Of a stretch of DNA of 64,000 bases, positions 13,301-23,400 are shown piece by piece. This DNA is from Apostichopus japonicus (lineage: Eukaryota; Echinodermata; Holothuroidea; Aspidochirotida; Stichopodidae): assembly GCF_037975245.1 (NCBI RefSeq), contig NC_092582.1:21290577-21354576 (forward strand). The letters are read 5' to 3'. Under the pieces are notes generated by a model. That model made no database searches. It saw only the letters and a list, made by a program, of their open reading frames with translations, and was not told where the DNA came from. Numbering within the stretch: the stretch's first letter is position 1; every line of letters begins with the position of its first letter. The position numbers were made by a program, and so were the translations under genes.

Positions 13301-13779
13301 ATTCTAGGATAACTCCTGTGATGAGTTTGAATCTTGTGTACGTTAGTAACTGAGAAAACTGCGTTTAAAAGTGACTATCAACGTGTTTTCATGCAGCAAT
13401 GTCAAGTATCGAGTTTCTAGATACTGTTGGTTTTCAAGTATTCACTATACTGACGTTACTTACCAGTTGATTTGTTTAATGGCAATGTAATCTAGCAGCG
13501 ATATGCAGTGGCGCAAAAACTCTTTTCAATATCTAGAGAATACTAAGGTAAGTTGTTATTATTAAACACCTAATTGTCAGTTTGATAAAACTCCATTCAT
13601 GGTGGCCCTGTGGTTTTGATAGTGGGGAACTCGAATGGTTTCTATATATTATCACAAATAAATTATCTATTTTAATTGATGACATGTGAATTTGCACGAA
13701 TTAAGATACATCGTCAACGATACATATAGAGAAAGTTCAAACGGCTGGTCACTAGAGTAAAGATGTGAATCATCTAGCC

Positions 13780-14178
13780 CAGGGTTGTCCAACCTACGGC
13801 CCGCGGGCCACAGTCCGGCCCGCCGCACGATTGCGTCCGGCCCGACAGAAATGCTCTACGGTGCAAAATTTTAGTGAGCAGATTTATTGATAACAATTTG
13901 AAGCTATATAATCAATCATTCGAACCTTCTGGGTCCAAAAAACTGCATACAGGTCAGTTTGTGTGACACTCTCTCAGCGGAGGGGGGGGGGCGGCTGGAA
14001 TTTATTCATCTGCTCTATCAGGAAGGAAAATAAATCAGTGCGCTCCGCGCGCAGTGCTCACATTTTGTTGCCTTGGGCTTTGGGCAAAAATCGAAAAATC
14101 GAGCGTAGGGTTCATGCGGCCCCTCCTTCATATAATCATTCCATGTGGCCCTCCTCTGTAAAAGGTTGGGCAACCCTG
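13780..14178. mobile_element. Non-autonomous hAT-like element (399 bp) with 8-bp target duplication
   Basis: Ends are CAGGGTTGTCCAACCT and AGGTTGGGCAACCCTG, inverted repeats of 16 bp with one mismatch. They are flanked by a perfect 8-bp direct repeat, ATCTAGCC, at 13772-13779 and 14179-14186. Eight-base duplications and CAG-type ends are typical of the hAT superfamily. The subterminal CGGCCCGCGGGCC type sequence is also characteristic. No transposase ORF. Confidence 0.92.
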
Positions 14179-14189
14179 ATCTAGCCTAT

Positions 14190-15756
14190 GTCTCTTGAAG
14201 ACAACATTTTTGTGTTATAATACCGACTCGTATTTCCCAATTAAATTCTTATAGAGAATAAGAATAATATAGGTGGGGCAGCATATATACCGATGCGGTT
14301 TGGGGTCTTCCAAACCTGTGAATTTAAGTTTAGCAGTCTTATAGCAAACGTATGTGTATAACAAAAATGTATTATCCAATACTTATTTATATTCTCCCAA
14401 AATAGTTAAAGATTACGACGTATACGAAACTTACTTGTGTTCCTGTCACCCTATTTGCTAATTCAAAGGTTCCAGCTGATCCCAGGATCCATCAATACTA
14501 GCTAAGGAGGTGTTCAGAACACAGCCCACACAAAATCAAGGGGGGATCCGCGTCGCTTCATTTCTCCCCATTCCTACACCCAAGTTCCTACACCCTATTG
14601 CACCATCTCAATGGCAAAACCCGTTTTGCCTTTCCCTGATGATTATACTGTAAGACAAACAACATGCGGTCCATAATACACAATCCAATATCCCGCTCCA
14701 TCCTCTGTGTTGAACGCCCGCCACCGAGAAAGCCTGGATGTCCTGTTTTACATTGTTCGTTATGATCCGGCCAAGACTTAACTACGGTTATTAATTTATT
14801 AAATTGCTGACTTTAGTGTTCATGTTTTATTGTTTAATAATGACACAAAACAAATGTAAGAAGATAATTGATATAGAAAATTAACACAGACTCACGAATA
14901 CTGGTGCAATGGTTTATAAGTGCATTTTCCCTGGCTCTCTGGCATACACACAGACTCAGCAGAGAACATCATCCATGCCCCCGCCCCCCCCCCCCCCCTT
15001 TCCAACCGTTTAGTAGAAATATTTTGACAATTTCCCGAAAATTTGCCGGAAATGTACACCAACCTATTCAAACACTAATCATTGAATTCGTCAGAAGCAA
15101 TTCTCATATTGTGCGTGCAGTGTGCTTCGGGTGGAGGATGGGGTTAAATGTATTAATATAGTAAGATGAACCCTTTAGCCCAAATTCCTATCCGTACCGT
15201 TTCAACAAAAATGAGCAGACTATGTACATGACACAGGTATCTCTTCCCGCTCTCAATTTGGCCGATATGTACGCAACTTTTTGTGGAGATGTAAATGGTC
15301 ACATGCATGCTGTTAGGGTTAAAATAAATTAGCCTATTTAACTGCTTATATCTTCAGTGTAGATTTGATATGCAGGCAATGAAAGAGTGCGGATGGCCAT
15401 GAGTAATTGCATTTAAAATGGTTTCGCTAGGGATTCGAAGCATCTCGGACATTGGCTCATACCGTTTATACCCAGTCGGGACAGGCCTCGGTCTCAAGTG
15501 CAGGCTATACTTTTTACTTGTCCTCAGAATGGCTGGTCTTGGGCTCGAATGCAAACGATTCTGTCTTGGTCTCGTTCTCGTGTTCCAGAGATTCGAATTC
15601 TCGAGCTCCAAGTCTTCGAGTGCCTAACAATAGTTCAAGTACAGTCTGATATTTTAGATAATGATAAAGTACCATCGTTCAAGTACACTATTGTTCATCA
15701 GTGATAATACGTGTACTTATCGAGTAGGCTACATTTGATATAATCAATTTACCTGA
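14190..15756. other. Intergenic, no gene recognised
   Basis: No exon, RNA gene or complete repeat could be supported. It contains a C homopolymer near 14983-14998 and a CTCG/TTCGAG-rich stretch near 15430-15610, whose overlapping open frames show no family resemblance. Confidence 0.5.
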
Positions 15757-15764
15757 GACCCATA

Positions 15765-16407
15765 CAAGGGTGGCGGAAGCACTTTTGGGGGGGGGGGGCA
15801 CCGACATCAAAGGGCACTTTGCAGAAATTCGATTGGACTGATGCAGCCTTATATTTAGTACCCTTTATAACTCTTATTGTATTATCTTATTTGCGTATAC
15901 ACATCACTCCATCAAGCCCCCCCCCCCCCCCTCAAGGAAAATATGCATATAGCACTGCAATATCCAATTAACAAATTGGGAAACAAGGAACAAGTTTTCT
16001 TTTGAGACAAAATGAGGTGAAATCATGCTAATTGCTAATGTAGGAATCTTCCGAATTAGAGTTTATTTCTTGTTAATATCTTAACAAATTTTTTTCCATT
16101 CGAAATAGCTTTGAGTTTGACCGACAGAAATTCATTAAAAGTCAGGGCGTAGCCAGGATTTGCAAAGTTGTATGCACGACTACCTGAGCGGAGCGCCACC
16201 ATCGGTTGGCGCGGAGCGCACAAGAAAAAACCCTCAGATGGCCGGAAACGGCCCTTCCCGAGTGTTCATTCTGGTTACCTGGCCTCTGATTGCTAACTTG
16301 AGACACCTCAATTTTTATGTAGAAAAAGGGCACATTTTTAACCTGAGGAAAAGTGGGGGGCACGTGCCCCCTGTGCCACCCCCCCCCCCCCGGTTCCGCC
16401 GCCCTTG
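15765..16407. mobile_element. hAT-like miniature element (643 bp) with 8-bp target duplication
   Basis: Terminal inverted repeats CAAGGGTGGCGGAAGC and GGTTCCGCCGCCCTTG (16 bp, two mismatches), flanked by a perfect GACCCATA duplication at 15757-15764 and 16408-16415. Long G and C runs lie just inside both ends. An inner segment starting near 16143 (AGGGCGTAGCCAGGATTTGC) resembles the end of another element of this kind, so it may be nested. Confidence 0.88.
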
Positions 16408-16778
16408 GACCCATATGACTCATATTGTGACAAGTACTCGGAAAGTATACTTGTCCTGAGGCAGTACCGTGAGTACTTTAAATTGTAATTTAGCATCCTA
16501 TATGCGGTATGAGTAATGATATGTGAATACCAGTAGTTTGACTTCATTTACAACCAAGCACGAGTACTGTACCAAGTGCTTTGCCAGTACTTACATCAGT
16601 TAACTTAAACTCGGGCGTGAAGGACTCCATTGCAACACTGCTTATATCCAAGCAACAATCACAGTTGATTGATTTTAAGATTTTATTAAATTATTCGCAG
16701 TAAAGAACTAAATCGGAACATGAATAATGTTTTCCGTAGCCTATAATAAATAGCCATGGGCTTGTGCTAATCAATGGG

Positions 16779-17431
16779 CAGTGGCGGACTGGGCTGCCTG
16801 GTAACAATTACAGCCCATTTTCACAGTAGTTCATAGAATACAGACGGGCTGTGTAGAAATATATTTTTAACCGTGGGAATCAGCTCATGAAATCACCATG
16901 TTAGTTAGTCTGTTAGTTCGTAACAAAAGAACGTGCTATTGGCATCCCGTCCGTGGTAATATTTTTACAAGTTATACAAGTACGGTGACCAATGCATTCT
17001 GACATATACATAGCATTGGCAGAGAATACAGATTTTATTACTGTTCTGAGCCTCGTCCTCCAGAAAACGAAGCAAAAAAGGTGAAATCTTATTAGATTAT
17101 TTGGATGTCACTCAGGAGCTAAGTCCTGCGAATTATGTATGAATAAAAATGACCAAAGTTGTGTTTGGTTTTCAAATTAGAAAAATATTAGTTACAATTT
17201 TTGGGTCTTTTTAAAAGGATTATTGTAACTACAAAATTGAGAAATATTGCACCATTTTGCATCTAGGCATTCCTTAACTTAAAAAAAAATCTCAGTGGGA
17301 GGGGGACACCCCTGCCCTTAGACCCCCCCCCCCCCACAGGACGGCGATATATGTAAGTAACATATCAATGAATAATGGACCGGTCTAGGTGAAAAATGCC
17401 GGGGCCGGTTTAAGGACCCAGTCCGCCCCTG
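16779..17431. mobile_element. hAT-like miniature element, family A copy 1 (653 bp)
   Basis: Begins CAGTGGCGGACTGG and ends CCAGTCCGCCCCTG; a perfect 8-bp TCAATGGG duplication lies at 16771-16778 and 17432-17439. The interior matches the element at 51267-51911 over most of its length. No coding capacity. Confidence 0.93.
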
Positions 17432-17660
17432 TCAATGGGTATGGGTAATTGATTCGACTAGCCAATATGGACGATCGGAATCAAAATGTCGTACTTCGAT
17501 ATTTTTTATATTAAAATATCATAGTTCCCTATTCAGAAAATAAGCGGAAAATCGGCTCTGGAGAAATGAGTTTTATTTAGCAAGCAAGTTTACCACATGT
17601 AGATGAGTCACGTTCTTAATGTTAAAAAATATTTAAAGGGAATAAAAGCATAGACTTCGT

Positions 17661-17666
17661 TTTATT
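17661..17666 (-). other. Probable polyadenylation signal of the phospholipase A2 gene
   Basis: AATAAA on the minus strand, 223 bases beyond the TGA stop at 17889, a usual 3' UTR distance. Confidence 0.45.
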
Positions 17667-17888
17667 AAAGGCTTCCTGTATCTTGCAAGTTATACTTGGA
17701 TAGAAGAGGATAAAGAACATACTAAATTGCTTTCTACGGTAGAGTTAGCATACGATTTCACACTGCACATGCACAGCTTTGTTCATATGTATCAGAATGT
17801 GGCTATATTTTCCCCCAATTATACGTTAGAACATATGGATAATGACAATTGACCTATTTCGTCTCTTTACTCATGCTGCGTCTGTTTC

Positions 17889-20800
17889 TCAACACGTGTC
17901 TTTAGGATAACTTTTGAGATCCTTGTCGTAAGAGGACGCTGCAAAGCACAAAGCGCCCTCCATATCGCATTTACACATCGCTGCGGCACACTCTGGATAG
18001 AGACCATCGAAGAACCCATACTCCTCGGCAGTTCCTTTAAAAGAAGTAAAGTATCAAGGATTCAAGTGTCAAGTGTCATTAAGCTTATTACTATATACTG
18101 TTTCCTAAGACATCGATGGAGGTCACGAGAGACAATTAATTGCATCAGAGAAGACGAAAGGTCTTCGAATGACAGAAATGGATCTCAATTTGATGATAGT
18201 TACAACTTTTGAAAGTATATAGCAGGGAGCTATAGTTGACGCACATTATTTGGTCTGTTGGAATCATAAACATCACGTATCTTCGTAGCAGGTGTATTAG
18301 TGTGTAACCCCAACTAACTTGCACATAAAAGTAAAGTAGGACTTTATAACTATCGACATGGGTATATATTTTCTTAATTTAATCTAAGTTAGTCAAGAAC
18401 CAATGCTTTTATACTGGTCGGTCAGCATAACTCACAGTAAGCATATACACATATATCATTAATGTGATGTAGTGCTGCAATAGGCTTAGCTTTTGATAAA
18501 GGTGCTGAATACTTCCATAAAGCAATCTCTACAGGCTATCATCTAACGAGAAGCACTTTCTGGACGTTTGGTATCTATAGTATAGCATTCTGAACGTTGG
18601 CCAAGTTCTTACGCTTGCAAGAAAGCATTTCTGATATGTCGTAATACACATGTAAGTTACTAAATCGATCTTGATCTAAAGAACTACCATGACTGATACG
18701 TGCGATAGTTTTAACCCTGTAAGCAAACACCAGTTGGAAGGCTGCAACACTTGTCTGTTCCCACGAGACTAAGCACTATAAGATGATGAGGTAAGGACTC
18801 AGTTAAAAAGCTGTGGCGTAGTCACGGGGGGGGGGGGGGGAGGGTAAACCCACCAAATATCTGTCAGACTTCCCCAAAGTTCTTTCTTCTTCAGAAAATT
18901 GGTCATGCCTGCACATCTCCAAGACAAGCCTTGTGCCACCCTAAACACAGAGGTTTAGCTAAACCACCAAGTGCACCCCTCCGATTGAAAGATCCTGTGC
19001 AATCGTTTGATCATATGCGATCTCAAGTTAGTTACTAAATAAGCTAATCAGATATTAATAATTTTTCCAGCACATGCGTGTTTGTGTTTCAATATTCGTT
19101 CACCCTTCATATATCCGGGAAAAAAACGCATGTCAATGATTTAGCATGCAGATTAAATGACGCATTCCTTTGCAAATATATCCTTCACACACATGCACGC
19201 AAATCCGATGTGCATTTACGAGGGAACATGAATTTGCATAATAATAATAATAATAATATTTTCTTTATATAGCGCATTATACCAGCGATGTGCATCTACG
19301 AGGGAACATGAATATGCATAATTATAATAAAAATAACAATAATAATAACAATAATAGTAATAATAGTAATAATCAGCAGTTATTTTTACGATGCTTAAGC
19401 GACCAGAAATGTGGGAGAAACCCGCAAGGGCTTATGGATTACAACTTACACATCGGGTGGCTTCCAATTCGACATTTTAAACTCAAATTTGAAATCTTTC
19501 ATTTAGAAAGTCATTTCAGATGAAAAAACCATAGATTGCTCTTGGGCGAAAAACTCCACCTTACTATGACCCGCCGGCCGGGAATCAAAACCCCAAACCT
19601 CCCGATTGCTGGCCCCCATTACTTTAATGCCACCGCCTTTATCCACACGGCTAGAACACCGGTATATATCAATTTAAGTACTTTGATACAAAGCTAATAT
19701 GTTTTAGTGTTGTAATTTATTCTAACATCATGATATCAGCCGATGGTTCGAACAGATGCTTACGAAATGAATAAAAAAGAAAGGATTAGCCATGCTAGTC
19801 CGAACGGTACCGTATATATGACGTCAATGGACTATCGGAGATTATGCAACATTATACAATGACGTATGGTAACTTACTGCAATACAGTGTTGCCTGAGCC
19901 GTGCGGCAATACCTGCTGATATACTCATATGAGACAATGTATACAAAGTTCTCAGATGGACACAATCCACTGGTCATTACTTCACCATAACAGTTATCGT
20001 GACGTAAACAGCAACTGAAAGAAGGTCGAATATGAAGAAAAAAAAACATTTTATTTCATTAATGTATTCGAGTCAAGTAGGATTTTCCTTATCAAGTGAA
20101 GTGGTTTAGAGAGATTGCATTACAGTAGTTGGGCAGTGACGGATCCAGAGGGGATGGGACAGAAGGGGAGGGGGGGGGGTGCTCTCCCGTAAATATTTTC
20201 GGGGACGAAATGAGGACGGCAAGAATATTTATATAAAATTGCATAGCAAAAATAAATAGCTATAATATTGTATGATACAGAATAGGCTACTTGTTTTATA
20301 GCCATGGTTAAAAAATAGTATTTGAAAACCCCAATGTATAGCAAAATAATATTTTATAGGCTGATAACACTTGGCAATAATCAGTCAAAAGTTAATCCCA
20401 CCAGTAGGCTGTTTACATTTGCCTATAATAGTATGTTTATCTAATTACGAAAATTTATGCACAAATGCATTGCAGTTGCATGTTCATTTTACAGATTGCG
20501 GTTCACTGTTATTTGTCTCAAAGTTTTGAAAAGACATGAAAGAATTTGAAAGTTTCAATCAGCTCACCCATCGGTTTCGTCAAGGGGGACCCAGATCCCC
20601 CTAGACCACAGTAACAACCGTATCCATCATAATCAGCCCATGACCGTATCAACCCACGGTCAGTGACGCAACTTATCATGTCTCCAAACTGAGCTACACT
20701 TCTCCTGCCGCGATATGCAGCTACATCTACAAAATAAAAGACGACTTATTTCGGATGTACTATCGTATTTGGAATTTGAACAATAAGCTTTATTAACAAG

Positions 20801-22476
20801 TATAGTGGTTTTACGTAAACGGTACACATTTCACAGCTATCGACCTACATGTTATGCAATACCCCGAATATAAGACGATGACCGTTGGGGTGGCATACTC
20901 CTATTAGAGTCAATATCCATCCGCCCGAATGTTCTCCTAGTTCAGGAAAAGTGCCAAAAAGCATAGGCCGATAGTATAACCATAATCGTATGTATATGAC
21001 GAAAATCGCATGCAGATACATGTCCATTTGAAAAGGCCTCTAAAATATAAATATATTTGTATGGTTCATTCATTGTACTTGCTGCCGTCAATATGTACGA
21101 CGATACAGTCGCACGTCAAGGATATACTCCACGGGTACCCCAGTGAATGCATGGCACTATTTTTGGCAGTACTTCATTTTCACAAAGAGCTACATTGGTT
21201 CCAACATTCCGTCATTCCTGCACATCACTATAAGTATAACCATGTTTATAGATAACCGAAACACCGAGGGAAAACTTTAAAGCCCACCAGAGACACAATG
21301 AGCAATAATTAATTGTCGTGCTCAAAATTATTTCTCTAGACTTTTCATATACTGCAAATTTTGACATGTATCTTTTGGTAAGTTATACCATGCAAGGCTC
21401 GATCAACATCCCCCTCCCAAAATTAGGAATAACTCTGGCCTTGGCGCCACACTTGGTGGTACTATAAAGATGAAAGTGCTAGGATTTTAGCTATGCTCAT
21501 AATAGCTGAATGCTCCTTTCAGATTAAACCGATGATGAGTCTCGCTTTTCAATTCCAGCTATACATCTTAAATTCATGTAAATGTTAATAACGCAAGCAT
21601 AAAATGTTCTTTTATTTTCATACAAACAATTGCAGCGTATCCGTACATGGGTAACAGCTGGTAGTAATTACCGTTTTGTTCTTCGTTTATTTTTAATGCA
21701 TTGTCAACATTTTTTTGTTATTTTAGACCGATTCATTCATTCCCGATGAAATGTATGTTCCATTTTAAGTCAAGAACCACCTCTGCTCCCTTTAAATTGT
21801 CACCGTCCTGAAGTAGCAATATAGGTTGCAACAATATCTTCTTGAAATGTATACATGCAGAACAGGCTATTGTAAAGTATGATTACGTCACGTTCCAACT
21901 ACCGTGCCCCTTTCAGCCCTCCCCGCCTCGATGTAATGGGTGATTACGCCATTGGTCTACATTCACCATTTAATGCAATTCTACATTAAATAAAGTCGAA
22001 AGAAAGCTGTTTGCCGGATTAATGTTATATAAAAAGACTATAGATCTTAAATTAATACCCTATGCGAATTGAGCATGTAGGCTTAGGCCTATATGTAATA
22101 TGCTGAGTAGGGTTATTCATCGCTGTCAAACCACTTTATAATGAAACAAACATTTTGTCGGTTTCAAGGTCTCTGTACCTATAAATCGTTTCCATTGATT
22201 TGACAAACCGATGTTACAATATATATGATTAGTAAACAAACACAAATTTTAACATGTATAGAGTCTGTGTCCCATTAAGCGGTTAGTAACGCACAAACGT
22301 GACGATCATTAACCATGAAAGTAAGCATGAATGCAATAATCAAAGCATATACACAAAATATAACGAGAAATATCCATTGAAGATGGCCTTTTGTAATGTA
22401 TAATAACGTACTGAAAAGAAGACAATATAAGTATTCTACCTGTAATAACGAGTATGATGAGTACGAGGAATTTCAT
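17889..22476 (-). CDS. Secreted phospholipase A2, group I-like, four exons
   Basis: Hydrolyses the sn-2 ester of phospholipids outside the cell; Ca2+-dependent family. Exons: 22476-22440, 20726-20568, 20014-19878, 18034-17889 (stop TGA). Exon 1 encodes a hydrophobic signal peptide ([12 protein letters not shown]), followed by a short basic stretch RGRR (18-21) resembling a propeptide cleavage site. Exon 2 carries QFGDMI and the Ca-binding loop [11 protein letters not shown] (48-58). Exon 3 opens with CC and has the catalytic pair in RHDNCY (His71, Asp72). Exon 4 ends with KCD...LCF and a final Cys. Fourteen cysteines fit seven disulfides. Intron positions match the vertebrate pancreatic gene as I remember it. 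Oddity: the exon 2 donor (GATGG|GTGAGC) leaves phase 1, but exon 3 needs phase 2, so the 159-residue reading is one base short. This could be a sequence error, a missed mini-exon or a broken allele. Digestive or immune roles are both possible. Confidence 0.88.
18807..18990. mobile_element. Fragment of a hAT-like end with G homopolymer
   Basis: GCTGTGGCGTAGTCACGGGG followed by a long G run resembles element ends elsewhere here (compare 16143). I could not find the opposite end or a target duplication. Located in intron 3 of the phospholipase gene. Confidence 0.35.
19203..19309. repeat. Short duplication with ATA microsatellite
   Basis: A segment GATGTGCATTTACGAGGGAA, CATGAATTTGCATAATA recurs about 84 bp later (19207 and 19289). 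Between the copies lies a (AAT)n run followed by TTTATATAGCGCATTATACC, the reverse complement of a SINE/LINE 3' tail type. It looks like a target region duplicated or interrupted by retroelement insertion. Confidence 0.55.
19310..19662 (-). mobile_element. tRNA-derived SINE, copy 1
   Basis: On the minus strand it starts CCGGTGTTCTAGCCGTGTGG (pol III A box within) and has a B-box-like GGTTTTGATTCC about 70 bases in, then a body and an (ATT)n tail at 19320-19375. The body matches copy 2 at 56361-56640 closely, for example GCAATCTATGGTTTT and AGATTTCAAATTTGAGTT. It lies in intron 3 of the phospholipase gene. Confidence 0.88.
20133..20215. mobile_element. Truncated transposon end
   Basis: CAGTGACGGATCCAGAGGGG with a following G run resembles hAT-like termini in this window. 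No matching right end or duplication was found; the call rests on style only. Confidence 0.3.
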
Positions 22477-22489
22477 GACAACGATTTAA

Positions 22490-23319
22490 CTTGCAGTCTG
22501 TAGGATCGAAGCAACTATCTCTCTATGTATTTGAAGTTTATAGCGGCGATTCCAACGGTTGACTTTATTGCCAAGTTGTTGTTACAAATCAGCATATGTT
22601 GGCATCGGAACACGGATGTTGTTTATAAGGATAAACTCACTTTACAGCTAACGATAATTGATAAGATGTTACTGAGCCTCGTGGAAACTTTCATCTGGGT
22701 GCAATAGCGATAAGATCAGATTAAAACAGTGTAGTTGCATTTATTGCAAGAGGAACACACTTTTAATGACTCAGAATCATGGCTCTTATTGGCCCATGGG
22801 CATCGTTCAAGTACTTATTGTAGCCGCCCCCCTCCCCAATCTCCCTCAATTATGTCAAGACAAGACAAATTCTGCCTCTGGCTTGATTGAAACATCTCTG
22901 TCAGTCACTCTGTTCTAGTTAGTTTATAAATTAAAATTGCATGATTTTCTCGACTGCTGCAGCTTCAATGCCTTTCTCGGAGGGCGTAGTTGCATGCTTA
23001 TGTAACCAGAACAAATGCTGGCAAATGTTTAACTTTAATTTGTATTGTTCTGCGATATTTTAACTTTCTCTATATATTTTATCATGTGTATACGTAGACT
23101 TTTTGATGTTCTGTCGTGTTGGTTTTTAGGTTCTAGCTTCAATTGGAATTTTCACTTTTTAGCATCCAAATTGTAGATTTTGTAGTCAATCTGTTTCATC
23201 GCTTTACTCTTCACCAGTGCTTTTAATTCGATTTTCGATCTCATATTCCTGTATATATCTGTATATGGTATATGTATTTACTGTTTTATGTATTTACTAG
23301 TTTATGTCATTGTATATTC
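22490..23319. other. Intergenic upstream of the phospholipase gene
   Basis: No gene recognised. The first 100-200 bases should include the minus-strand promoter and 5' UTR of the phospholipase gene, but no clear core element was seen. Confidence 0.4.
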
Positions 23320-23400
23320 TAGATTGTGTGTAAAGCGCACAGATGCATCGCGCGTATAGTGCGCTATATAAGATTTTATTTACATTACATTACGTAAATA
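23320..23400 (+). mobile_element. LINE/SINE 3' tail of L2 type
   Basis: TGTGTAAAGCGCACAGATGC followed by GTGCGCTATATAAG and a short (ACATT)n end. This GCGC...GCGCTATATAA hairpin plus microsatellite is the usual 3' end of L2/CR1-like LINEs and their SINEs. The 5' extent is not defined. Confidence 0.55.

Noticed and set aside
12680-13353. Repeat-rich protein genes on both strands
   Set aside because: The frames follow from a 12-bp period; no start context, splice sites or codon signal.
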